Shown here: positions 14,332 through 21,495 of the stretch, in pieces | How the letters are laid out: each line of letters opens with the position of its first letter | How positions within the stretch are numbered: the first letter of the stretch is position 1 | From: Muribaculaceae bacterium | GTDB lineage: Bacteria > Bacteroidota > Bacteroidia > Bacteroidales > Muribaculaceae | DNA length: 21,495 bases | Assembly (NCBI GenBank): GCA_016287065.1 | Contig: JAEEVB010000005.1 | Coordinates: 1-21,495, forward strand | Direction: 5' to 3' | Notes under the pieces: generated by a model | Database searches by the model: none | The model's input: the letters and a program-made list of their open reading frames with translations, nothing else | What the model was told of the DNA's origin: nothing | Program-made: the position numbers and the translations under genes

Positions 14332-16023
14332 TTACTGAAGGGGGAAGAGGACTTGCATACGTTTGACTTTGGGGTCGAGAGCATCGGGTTGCATCATGTG
14401 GTTGATGGGTGTGAGCGTTGCCTTTGAACCTTTCACCTTCCACTTGCCGGCGCGTTGATTTTGCAGTTTGACTTTCGGGGGCAGTGATGTGATGCTGTCA
14501 GACTGGTTGCCAAGCATCAACGGACCTTTCAGCACGTGTCGCATTGCGGCCTTTCCCTGGAGAGAGAGAGGTGTGTCGCACCAAGAACTGTCGGCAATGG
14601 CAACCGAAACAGAGGCATATTGTTCAAATGCTTTCTTGAATGTGACGAATCCCTTGTCGTCAACCGCACAGCTGTCTTCCTGTTCGTTGATTTTGAGGTT
14701 TGTGGCCTTGAGCCAGTGGGGAAGGAAGATTTTCCACGAGACCTCGTCATCGGGCGCTTTGAGTAGCATAAAGTCAATGGTTCCCTCGTCATAGGGATAC
14801 TTGGACGTAATCAACATAGAGATGTTGTTGCCATTCATTTTTGGCCCTGTCATTTCAGTGACAAGGTGGTTTATGTAGAATGTGTCGGCTTTAACGGCTG
14901 TGGCATAACGGCACAGATGCGTAAGCGCCTCAACACCTTGAGCACTGCTTTCCCGCGGTGCTTGCGGCATGGCAACGAGGTGGGGTCGGGTGGGCGAGGG
15001 TACCGAGTGCGACACGAAGTCACAGTCGCTGTTCTGCATCGAGCACAGGCCATTGAAGTAGATGAGTTGTGCAAATTCCAGATAGCGGGTATCGCCACTG
15101 TATCGCCACAAGTCGTTGGCAAGCATGAAGGCGTCGGCGGTGGCGGTGACCGAAGTGAGAATATCGTTCTCTGCCACCTCGAAGTTGGCCGTGAGGCGTT
15201 GTTTCATGAGTGCATCGAACTGCGCCTGCACCATTTGCGCCAGTTTGGCGTCATTGTTATGTTCGGCCCACTGCAGGCTCATACGCAGGGCAGCCGTTAG
15301 ATAGCGAGAACTGATGGAAGCTTTTGAGATATGCTTCATTGCCGAGTTTACGAAAGCATCTACCACTGGGGCAAGTGTACTGTCGCGCAGCACCATGCAT
15401 GCCTGCATCACTCCGGTCATGCCTTCGAGCAACATGCCGCGTGGCTTGGAGAAGGCCCAGCCGCTGTTGTCACGTTTCCAGAACAGGAGTTTATGCCACC
15501 AGGGCCTGGAAGTCTTGAGTGTGTACTGCTCAAATCGCTCGGTGTTAGGAACAAAGAGATTGTGTGCCAGGTCATGAATGTGACGCTTCACCGAGTCGGC
15601 GGCATGGTACCTTTGATACTCGCAAAGCGCTTTGAGCAGCAAACCGTTGACCGCTATCTGACGTTCGTCAAGTGTGTTGCCTGCGGGCTTGCCCCAGTAG
15701 CCTTGCGGGTTGAGAGTGGCGGTGAGCATTTTCATGAGCGAGTCAAGAGTGGTAGATGACTCTTTGAGAGCCTGTGCCTCCAGACTCAATGCAAATGCAA
15801 CTTGTGCGGCATTGGCAACGAGAGGCGCATCGGTGGGATGCTTGGTGAGTGAGTCGGTAAGACCCTTGGCTACCTCTTGCAGGTGCTGCCAGCTTTGCTC
15901 CACTCGTTTGTTGTTCTCTCCGCCGAGTCTCACGGCCTTTAGCGGCGGATTCACCGCCCAGTCTTGTGCAAGCACCGATAGGGAAAACAGGCAAATGACG
16001 ATATGGAACAGGCATCGTTTCAT
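14332..16023 (-). CDS. Exported GH127/DUF1680-like protein, probably lacking catalytic cysteines
   Basis: This 563-residue protein has a signal peptide (MKRCLFHIVICLFSLSVLAQ). The first ~390 residues are helical, like an (alpha/alpha)6 barrel, with YSGDTRYLEFAQLIYFNGL (308-326) matching the GH127 GDxRYxDxxExxxYNxx segment. The C-terminal part has a beta-sandwich signature: ITSKYPYDEGTIDFML (405-420; family QxTxYPWxG), IFLPHWLKATNLKINEQ (432-448; family RIPxWAxxxxxxxNG) and GPLMLG (500-505). In GH127 arabinofuranosidases a Glu and three Cys bind zinc and do catalysis. Here the expected ETC is ESS (358-360) and no CC pair follows. It may therefore be a non-catalytic binding or regulatory protein, or use another mechanism. 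The family call is from pattern memory. Confidence 0.65.
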   Translation of the reverse strand: MKRCLFHIVICLFSLSVLAQDWAVNPPLKAVRLGGENNKRVEQSWQHLQEVAKGLTDSLTKHPTDAPLVANAAQVAFALSLEAQALKESSTTLDSLMKMLTATLNPQGYWGKPAGNTLDERQIAVNGLLLKALCEYQRYHAADSVKRHIHDLAHNLFVPNTERFEQYTLKTSRPWWHKLLFWKRDNSGWAFSKPRGMLLEGMTGVMQACMVLRDSTLAPVVDAFVNSAMKHISKASISSRYLTAALRMSLQWAEHNNDAKLAQMVQAQFDALMKQRLTANFEVAENDILTSVTATADAFMLANDLWRYSGDTRYLEFAQLIYFNGLCSMQNSDCDFVSHSVPSPTRPHLVAMPQAPRESSAQGVEALTHLCRYATAVKADTFYINHLVTEMTGPKMNGNNISMLITSKYPYDEGTIDFMLLKAPDDEVSWKIFLPHWLKATNLKINEQEDSCAVDDKGFVTFKKAFEQYASVSVAIADSSWCDTPLSLQGKAAMRHVLKGPLMLGNQSDSITSLPPKVKLQNQRAGKWKVKGSKATLTPINHMMQPDALDPKVKRMQVLFPLQ

Positions 16024-16049
16024 TGACAGGCATCATGAAATGGTTACCG

Positions 16050-16057
16050 CAAATATA
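16050..16057 (-). promoter_or_regulatory. -7 box for the GH127-like gene
   Basis: On the minus strand this reads TATATTTG, matching TAnnTTTG, 26 bases before ATG 16023. No convincing -33 element. It is divergent from the trmD promoter. Confidence 0.5.
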
Positions 16058-16140
16058 GATATATTTTCCGAAATATTGCTCACTAATGATATAGATTTGT
16101 TTTCTTTGGCTGAAAGATGGTGAGAAATCAAATTTATTCG

Positions 16141-16148
16141 TAATTTTG
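16141..16148 (+). promoter_or_regulatory. -7 box for the trmD operon
   Basis: TAATTTTG matches TAnnTTTG. The transcript would start near 16154, ruling out the upstream TTG (16146) as start and leaving ATG 16176 or 16188. Confidence 0.55.
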
Positions 16149-16187
16149 CAATTTGTAATACTCCCAAAGCATGTTATGGCCGAAAAA

Positions 16188-16862
16188 ATGAGAATCGACA
16201 TATTAAGCGTGATGCCCGAGGCGCTCGACTCGCCTTTGCACTGCTCTATCTTGCAGCGTGCTCAAGACAAAGGACTGGTCGAAATCCATGTCCATAACCT
16301 GCGCGACTGGTCGACTCGCAAGCACCGCAAGGTCGACGATTACCCCTTTAGTGGTGAGGCGGGCATGGTAATGCAGATAGAGCCAGTGTATCGCTGTATT
16401 GAGGAACTGAAGTCGCAACGGCACTACGACGAGGTGATATTCACCTCGCCCGATGGCGACCTGCTCGACCAACCCATGGCCAATGCGCTCTCGCTGGCGC
16501 AGAATCTCATCATCCTATGTGGCCACTACAAAGGGGTGGACTTCCGCATCCGTGAGCATCTCATCACCAAGGAGATCTCGATAGGAAACTATGTGCTCAC
16601 TGGTGGCGAACTGCCCGCTGCGGTGATTGCCGACTCGATTGTGAGGCTCATTCCCGGCGCGATAGGCGATGAGCAGAGTGCGCTCAACGATTCCTTCCAG
16701 GACAATCTGTTGGAGGCACCTGTCTACACTCGTCCGGCCGAGTTCAATGGCTGGAAAGTTCCCGATGTGCTGCTCAGCGGTAATTTTGCCAAGATTGAGG
16801 AGTGGAAAATGGAGCAGGCCATGAAGCGCACCCGCCAGCTTCGTCCCGACTTGTTGAAATAA
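16188..16862 (+). CDS. trmD: tRNA (guanine-N1)-methyltransferase
   Basis: SPOUT-class trefoil-knot enzyme that makes m1G37 in tRNAs with a G36, preventing +1 frameshifting. From [11 protein letters not shown] the protein is 224 residues, the usual Bacteroidetes length. ATG 16176 (adding MAEK) is a possible alternative. Motifs: [13 protein letters not shown] (50-62), [11 protein letters not shown] (110-120), [11 protein letters not shown] (131-141) forming the knot that binds S-adenosylmethionine, and NDSF (167-170), whose Asp is the likely catalytic residue, then YTRP. The consensus GRYEG is GHYKG here, a mild variation. It is first in a cluster, 22 bases before the FtsB-like gene. Confidence 0.95.
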   Translation: MRIDILSVMPEALDSPLHCSILQRAQDKGLVEIHVHNLRDWSTRKHRKVDDYPFSGEAGMVMQIEPVYRCIEELKSQRHYDEVIFTSPDGDLLDQPMANALSLAQNLIILCGHYKGVDFRIREHLITKEISIGNYVLTGGELPAAVIADSIVRLIPGAIGDEQSALNDSFQDNLLEAPVYTRPAEFNGWKVPDVLLSGNFAKIEEWKMEQAMKRTRQLRPDLLK

Positions 16863-16884
16863 CTTTTGCATTATACGTGTTACT

Positions 16885-17202
16885 ATGAATATATTTGGTA
16901 AAAACTTCACTCGTCCGTCGTGGATACCCAAGTGGCTGAACATCCCGCTTGTGGTATTCCTCGTGTTCATTGCCAGCCTCCTGTTTCTCAACAAGGAGTA
17001 TAACTTCATGAACATCATCAAATACAAGAAAGAGATCAAGGCGCTGAAGGCCGAAATCAAAGCCAATGAAGATTCGGCGCTCATTTATGAGAAAAAAATT
17101 CAGGAACTGAACACCGACAAGGCCACGCAGGAGCGCATCGTGCGTGAACACTACGGCATGAAGCGACTGAACGAAGAAGTTTATATTACCGACATTCCCT
17201 GA
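16885..17202 (+). CDS. FtsB/DivIC-family septum formation initiator
   Basis: This 105-residue protein has a short cytoplasmic N-terminus, one membrane helix (about 21-37), a coiled coil (about 45-82, YKKEIKALKAEIKANEDSAL) and the family-typical end ERIVREHYGMKRLNEEVYIT (83-102). This is the layout of FtsB/DivIC/FtsL-type divisome proteins, which link FtsQ to septal peptidoglycan synthesis at the division site. It lies between trmD (22 bases) and the DUF4855 gene (7 bases) and is probably co-transcribed. The family is secure; I leave the symbol empty because FtsB and DivIC orthology cannot be separated by eye. Confidence 0.9.
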   Translation: MNIFGKNFTRPSWIPKWLNIPLVVFLVFIASLLFLNKEYNFMNIIKYKKEIKALKAEIKANEDSALIYEKKIQELNTDKATQERIVREHYGMKRLNEEVYITDIP

Positions 17203-17209
17203 TACACCT

Positions 17210-18424
17210 ATGCGACACAATAGGCATTTTATTTTCATCACGATGCTCCTTGTAGCAGCATTGAGTCTGGTAGGCAGCGCACAGCCCAAGGGTGCGTTCA
17301 CAAAGAATCCTATCAGTGACATCGTACTCATCTATCAGGGCAACCTGAGTCGCCCCGACTGGACTGTAGACCAGTTCATCCCTTATGTAACGCACACTTA
17401 TGCCGACGGCTCGCGTTCGTGGCTTTTCCAAGGTTTCATCTTCATTGAGTTTGCAACCAAAGAAGTGTCCTATATCAACAATATGACGAAAAAGCGTAAT
17501 GCCGTAAAAAGCGATTGGGAGTGGCTCATGGACCGCGTGTTTGAGCGAAACAAGGCACTTGATGCGCTTGACAAGTGCATCGAGCGGCAAAAGGCCACCC
17601 TTGGTGCACCACCATTCAGACACAAGGTGATACTTTGCCTTCCAGTTCCCATCAAGGACCAGACCGACTGGGGCAAGATAGGGTCAAGTCGCATGGACTT
17701 TTCTAAGGAAAAAGACCAGTTGAAGGCTGTGGAATGGTATATGAGCGAGTTAATCTCACGGTTCAAGAAGAATGGTTACAAGAATATAGACCTGGAAGGT
17801 TTCTATTGGGTTGAGGAAGACCTGGTGACAGTGACCGAAAGCCTGCTGCAGCAGGTGAGTGCCCTCGTGCACAAGGCAGGAAAGCACTTCTACTGGTCGC
17901 CCTACAACTATGCCCGCGGATGCATGAAGTGGGATACGGCTGGCTTTGACTTTGCCTACATGCAGCCCAACTATGTAATCAAAGAGAAACACGATGAGAA
18001 CTATCTGGAAGGAGCAATCGAAAAGGCGAAGAATGCCGGCATGGCGCTGGAATTTGACTTCGACCAGAAGTTGCTGCTCAAACCTGACCAGTATATACCA
18101 CGCTTGAGCAAAGCCATTGATATTTACGAACAGGGTCACGTGTTTGATGACTGCGCCTTGATTTACTATGACGGAGGCGGGACATTGATGAGTATCTACG
18201 AAGGGGTTGACCCACATTACGGCAAAGTGGACAAGAAGCGATACAGCACTGCACTTGACCGCTTGGCTCGCTACATCGTGAAGCGTCAGCCCGGTCACGG
18301 CACAACGCAATATTCCCCTTACAATCCCTATGAGAATCAGGGCAACACTCCCTCGGTGCAGCCGGCTCCTGACAAGCCCAAGAAGACCTACGATTGGCGT
18401 GACCCCGAATATTGGCATTTTTAA
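17210..18424 (+). CDS. Exported DUF4855 protein (TIM-barrel-like)
   Basis: This 404-residue protein has a signal peptide ending VGSA (about residue 24). The opening SDIVLIYQGNLSRPDWTVDQF (36-56) with PYV, then SWLFQGFIFIEF (70-81), matches DUF4855 as I remember it (DIxLIYxG...PYV...WLFDGFLFLE). The pattern of strands, with KNIDLEGFYWVEED (191-204) placing Glu196, Glu202 and Glu203 at a strand end, suggests a glycosidase-like barrel, though no catalytic activity is established for the family. The last ~50 residues are a Pro/Tyr/Asn-rich linker (YSPYNPYENQGNTPSVQPAP) ending YDWRDPEYWHF. It starts 7 bases after the FtsB-like gene, which is odd company for an exported carbohydrate-type protein. 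Confidence 0.8.
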   Translation: MRHNRHFIFITMLLVAALSLVGSAQPKGAFTKNPISDIVLIYQGNLSRPDWTVDQFIPYVTHTYADGSRSWLFQGFIFIEFATKEVSYINNMTKKRNAVKSDWEWLMDRVFERNKALDALDKCIERQKATLGAPPFRHKVILCLPVPIKDQTDWGKIGSSRMDFSKEKDQLKAVEWYMSELISRFKKNGYKNIDLEGFYWVEEDLVTVTESLLQQVSALVHKAGKHFYWSPYNYARGCMKWDTAGFDFAYMQPNYVIKEKHDENYLEGAIEKAKNAGMALEFDFDQKLLLKPDQYIPRLSKAIDIYEQGHVFDDCALIYYDGGGTLMSIYEGVDPHYGKVDKKRYSTALDRLARYIVKRQPGHGTTQYSPYNPYENQGNTPSVQPAPDKPKKTYDWRDPEYWHF

Positions 18425-18445
18425 TCATTACCCACACAAACCATT

Positions 18446-18829
18446 ATGTTATCGAAAGAAAAACAATCAAGAATACAGAACCTGATGCTTACGGTGGCCC
18501 TGCTCATCATGCTGGTGACCTCGGTGCTGCCTCTGGTGAATGTGCATTGGGAATACACCAAATATGTTTTTGCCTTTGGTGCCGTGCTGGCGCTTGCCGA
18601 GCGTCTCACCGAACGCTATCAGGGCAATAATGTACGCATCAAGCGCCTCTACCGCATGGGAAAGATTTCGGCATTGTTCTACTGTGTGTCGGCCTTTTTC
18701 CTGCTCTATCCAGAGGTGAGCAGCCAGAATTGGCTTCCCTTCCTGATGGCTGGCGCTGTGTTGCAGATCTATGCCACCTTTGCCGTGGAGCATGAGCAAA
18801 AGAAGGAGAAAAACGCTGAAAAAGAGTGA
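18446..18829 (+). CDS. Small conserved-looking inner-membrane protein
   Basis: This 127-residue protein has four hydrophobic segments (about 12-31, 38-52, 72-88 and 97-115), a basic loop between the second and third (RLTERYQGNNVRIKRLYRMGK) and a highly charged C-terminal tail (HEQKKEKNAEKE). It begins 21 bases after the DUF4855 stop and is likely the last gene of the trmD cluster. I recognise no family or motif. The coding sequence looks genuine from its base composition, its operon position and the absence of a competing frame. Confidence 0.7.
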   Translation: MLSKEKQSRIQNLMLTVALLIMLVTSVLPLVNVHWEYTKYVFAFGAVLALAERLTERYQGNNVRIKRLYRMGKISALFYCVSAFFLLYPEVSSQNWLPFLMAGAVLQIYATFAVEHEQKKEKNAEKE

Positions 18830-18952
18830 TTTTTTCTTTCTACACACAAAACCTGATGGCCGCATCGGGTTAAAATGCTCTAATTTGCAATGCTTGCAGT
18901 TTGAAAAATGCTAAAATATGTGGAAAAACGGGATTAATTCAACTCGTTTTAT

Positions 18953-18960
18953 TAATTTTG
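18953..18960 (+). promoter_or_regulatory. -7 box for coaX, implying a near-leaderless mRNA
   Basis: TAATTTTG matches TAnnTTTG and ends only 7 bases before the coaX ATG at 18968, so the transcript would start at or within a few bases of the start codon. An imperfect 9-bp hairpin (18850-18871) lies upstream in the same gap without a T run. Confidence 0.5.
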
Positions 18961-18967
18961 CACGTTA

Positions 18968-19708
18968 ATGACAAAGAGCCTGACAATCGATATGGGCAAT
19001 TCGAGCGCGAAACTGGCGATATATGCCGGCGATGTGCTCATTGACCGGCAGCGGGTGGGCAAGGTCACTTGCGACTTGCTGGCATCGGTTGTTGAACAGC
19101 ATGCCATCGAAGAAGGGATATTGTCGAGCGTGACCAAGATCGACGGTCATATCGACGACTTTCTGCACTGCCATCTGCGACGCTATATGCGCCTGAGTCA
19201 CAGCACTCCTCTGCCCATTGGCGTGAAATATGGTACGCCGCACACGCTGGGCAGTGACCGCGTGGCTACGGCGGTAGGAGCCTGGTATTTGAACCCCGGT
19301 GCCACCTCACTTGTGGTAGATGCGGGCACGGCAGCGACCATCGATGTGGTGGATGCGCAAGGCAACTTTCTAGGGGGCAATATTGTGGCAGGTATCAGTA
19401 CTCGGCTCAAGGCCCTGAACCACTACACCAGTGCGTTGCCTCTCGTTGAAGCCGAGGGCGATACTCCAGCATGGGGGCACGACACTGTGACAGCACTGCG
19501 CAGTGGTGCTGTACTGGGGCTGGCCGCCGAGGTCGAGGCTACAGTTGTCCGCGTCAAGGAACAGTTGAATGTCGATAAGGTGACGGTTTTTGTCACCGGT
19601 GGCGATGGTGCTCTGCTTGCCCGGTACATGCGCATGGAGGCTCGAGTTGATAACGATTTATTGTCAAACGGATTATACAGAATTTTAAGATATAATGAAG
19701 GCAACTAA
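18968..19708 (+). CDS. coaX: Type III pantothenate kinase
   Basis: ASKHA-fold kinase that phosphorylates pantothenate, the first step of coenzyme A synthesis. It is 246 residues, standard length. Motifs: phosphate-binding IDMGNSSAK (7-15), YGTPHTLGSDRVA (88-100) with GSDR, VVDAGTAATID (116-126) with the catalytic-region DAGT, and GGNIVAGI (136-143). The usual DAGTCITYD is DAGTAATID here, a mild change. The start at 18968 is fixed by the invariant DxGN motif beginning at residue 8. It overlaps the next gene by 14 bases. In Bacteroidales it often heads a coaX - porin - lptC set, as here. Confidence 0.95.
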   Translation: MTKSLTIDMGNSSAKLAIYAGDVLIDRQRVGKVTCDLLASVVEQHAIEEGILSSVTKIDGHIDDFLHCHLRRYMRLSHSTPLPIGVKYGTPHTLGSDRVATAVGAWYLNPGATSLVVDAGTAATIDVVDAQGNFLGGNIVAGISTRLKALNHYTSALPLVEAEGDTPAWGHDTVTALRSGAVLGLAAEVEATVVRVKEQLNVDKVTVFVTGGDGALLARYMRMEARVDNDLLSNGLYRILRYNEGN

Positions 19709-20945
19709 CAGATTTCTTATCGCAATAGCCCTGTTGGGCACCTCTATGGTGGCTCAGGCTCAAGGGCAGACAAGTAGCCCCTATTCCCGCATAGGCTATG
19801 GCATGTTGGGCGAGAATGCAACTGGCATGCAGCGTCACATGGGTGGCGTGGGTGTCGCTACGCAGAACGGACATCAGATTAATGTGATGAACCCTGCTTC
19901 TTATTCTCAGACCGACTCGCTTACATTCATGTGGGACATAGGTGTGGACCTGACTAATGTGTGGATGGAAGAGATTCCCAGAAGTAGGAAAGGCCACAAC
20001 TTTGGTGGCGGACTCGACTACATCACGTCATGCTTCAGAATTGCCAATCATCTGGGTGGCTCATTTGGACTGGTGCCTTATTCATCGGTTGGCTACTCTT
20101 TTGGCAGTAAACTTGATAATGGTAGTGAGTCGCGTTCGGGCGACGGTTCGCTCTCCGAACTGTATTTAGGTGCTGGTTGGGAACCTTTCAAGAATTTCTC
20201 GTTAGGTGTCAACTTCTCCTATTTGTTCGGTACCATCACTAATAGCACCTATATCAACTCGACTTCGTCAAGTTCCAGCCTCTTCTTGCGCACGATGGAA
20301 CTGCGCGACTGGAACGTGCATGTGGGTGCTCAGTATGGCATTAACCTGAGCAAGGACGATCGTGTGGTGATTGGTGCTACCTACTCTCCCAAGAAGTCGT
20401 TCCATGGTCACACTTGGGGCACCTACAACGAAACGCAATCAACCAAGCCCGACACGGTGCAGTACATGTCGATGAAAGGTCGCTATGAGATGCCTAACAC
20501 CATTGGAGCTGGTATCAGTTTCACTCATGGAGCCAAGTTCTTTGGCGAAATCGACTTTACCTATCAAGACTGGTCAAAGACGAAATATGAGCCGTTGAAG
20601 GGATTTGAAAGCGACAAGATGCAGTTTAACGATCGCTGGAAAGTGGCTGCCGGTATGCAATATGTGCCCGATCCTCGTGGCAGTTACCTGAAACGCATAG
20701 CCTACAGGATAGGTGGCTTCTATAACAACGATTATCAGAATGTTCAGGGCAACAAGTTGCGCGACTATGGTTTGTCGCTTGGCTTTGGATTCCCCGCTTT
20801 GGGCAGCAAGACGTTGGTGAATCTGGGTGTGGAGTGGAAGCACCGCTATACGGCACCCACCAATTTAATTAAGGAAGATTACCTGAATGTGACCTTGAGT
20901 GTTACCTTCAACGAGATGTGGTTCTGGAAGAACAAGATCCGATAA
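19695..20945 (+). CDS. FadL/OmpP1-like outer-membrane beta-barrel protein
   Basis: This 416-residue protein has a signal peptide (MKATNRFLIAIALLGTSMVAQA) and SPYSRIGYGMLGENATGMQRHMGG followed by INVMNPASYSQTDSLTF, the N-terminal plug-like region and NPAS motif seen in OmpP1/FadL/TodX relatives. The remainder alternates short aromatic-edged strands (for example FSLGVNFSYLFGT, WNVHVGAQYGI), typical of a ~14-strand barrel, and ends in FNEMWFWKNKIR. Relatives move hydrophobic molecules across the outer membrane; this member's substrate is unknown. It overlaps coaX by 14 bases and is followed 34 bases later by lptC, so co-expression is likely. Confidence 0.75.
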   Translation: MKATNRFLIAIALLGTSMVAQAQGQTSSPYSRIGYGMLGENATGMQRHMGGVGVATQNGHQINVMNPASYSQTDSLTFMWDIGVDLTNVWMEEIPRSRKGHNFGGGLDYITSCFRIANHLGGSFGLVPYSSVGYSFGSKLDNGSESRSGDGSLSELYLGAGWEPFKNFSLGVNFSYLFGTITNSTYINSTSSSSSLFLRTMELRDWNVHVGAQYGINLSKDDRVVIGATYSPKKSFHGHTWGTYNETQSTKPDTVQYMSMKGRYEMPNTIGAGISFTHGAKFFGEIDFTYQDWSKTKYEPLKGFESDKMQFNDRWKVAAGMQYVPDPRGSYLKRIAYRIGGFYNNDYQNVQGNKLRDYGLSLGFGFPALGSKTLVNLGVEWKHRYTAPTNLIKEDYLNVTLSVTFNEMWFWKNKIR

Positions 20946-20979
20946 ACCGTCACATATTTCTGAGTTAACACGTTTGGAG

Positions 20980-21495
20980 ATGTATCGTATTCTCACACTC
21001 GTCGCTATTGTGCTGAGCCTCGTCCTTGCCTCGTGCAAAGGCGAGGTCAAGAATATGGTGAACCGTGCTACCGACCCCGAGAAGGTGCCATCGATGTCGA
21101 CACGAGATGTGCAGACGGTGGTGAGCGACGAGGGGCGCACGCGTTACCGTATCAATGCTAAGGTGTGGCTCATGTTTGAGGAGTCGTCACGGCCGCACTG
21201 GATTTTCCCCGATGGAGTGGTGGCCGAGGAGTTGAACGAGAACTACTCGACTAAGTCTTCAATCATTTGCGACTCGGCCTACTATGATGAACTGTCGAAG
21301 GTGTGGAGCCTTGTGGGCAACGTGCGTGTGAATAATGCACGAGGCGACAAGATACTTACCGACAACATGATATGGGACCAGAATAAGCACAAGCTGTTCT
21401 CTGAGGCTTTCATACACATTGAGAAGGAAGGGCGCGTGATTGAGGGCTATGGCTACGAGAGCGATGAGGGCCTGAACAACTACACGCTGCGCAAT
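20980..21495 (+). CDS. lptC: LPS export protein LptC (C-terminus outside window)
   Basis: The frame is open from ATG 20980 to the last base (172 codons), so the 3' end is missing. An SPII signal MYRILTLVAIVLSLVLASC (lipobox LASC, Cys19) replaces the simple anchor of proteobacterial LptC, as usual in Bacteroidetes. The mature part has the LptC/OstA-type beta pattern: MSTRDVQTVVSDEGRTRYRI, WIFPDGVVAE, SIICDSAYYDELSKVWSLVG, NVRVNNARGDKILTDNMIWD and FIHIEKEGRVIEGYG. LptC is the periplasmic link passing lipopolysaccharide from LptBFG to LptA. Its position after coaX and the porin gene fits the order I know from Bacteroides. Confidence 0.9.
   Translation, partial: MYRILTLVAIVLSLVLASCKGEVKNMVNRATDPEKVPSMSTRDVQTVVSDEGRTRYRINAKVWLMFEESSRPHWIFPDGVVAEELNENYSTKSSIICDSAYYDELSKVWSLVGNVRVNNARGDKILTDNMIWDQNKHKLFSEAFIHIEKEGRVIEGYGYESDEGLNNYTLRN

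Noticed and set aside
18850..18871. Terminator after the small membrane-protein gene
   Set aside because: The 9-bp stem includes a T-G pair and has no following T run.

Overview
The window looks like chromosomal DNA of a gut-type Bacteroidales bacterium, most likely Muribaculaceae or Prevotellaceae. The signs are TAnnTTTG-type -7 promoter boxes with no clear Shine-Dalgarno sequences, many SPI/SPII-exported proteins, a BspA/DUF285 repeat protein with a dockerin-like end, DUF4855 and DUF3667 proteins, and a coaX - FadL-like porin - lptC gene order. The family call is inference.

Layout. (1) 1-2011: a visibly AT-rich accessory island. It has the 3' end of a probable Rhs/polymorphic-toxin gene, a small membrane protein that is probably its immunity partner, two more copies of that partner each preceded by a truncated copy of the toxin end, and finally a short piece of Rhs core. 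This looks like a decaying array of displaced toxin tips with retained immunity genes, and it is the most interesting part of the window. (2) 2027-2836: a lipoprotein with a C-terminal membrane helix and its terminator. (3) 6100-2908, minus strand: two overlapping genes for a TIM-barrel-like lipoprotein and a large exported helical-repeat protein. (4) 6171-7073: menA, of menaquinone synthesis, divergent from (3). (5) 12306-7076, minus strand: a tight five-gene operon of ABC ATPase, FtsX-like permease, DUF3667 zinc-ribbon membrane protein, MBOAT O-acyltransferase and its SGNH-like partner. It probably serves acylation of an exported or cell-surface glycan or other polymer. (6) 13688-12651, minus: an exported BspA-like repeat protein with a dockerin-like tail, between intergenic regions rich in repeats and hairpins. 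(7) 16023-14332, minus: an exported GH127/DUF1680-like protein that appears to have lost the family's catalytic cysteines. (8) 16188-18829, plus: trmD, an FtsB/DivIC-like division protein, a DUF4855 protein and a small membrane protein. (9) 18968-21495, plus: coaX, a FadL-like outer-membrane protein and lptC, which runs off the window end.

Regions 3-9 are mostly ordinary core or envelope genes. No tRNA, rRNA, CRISPR array, transposase or integrase was recognised. All calls come from reading motifs; no database search was possible.
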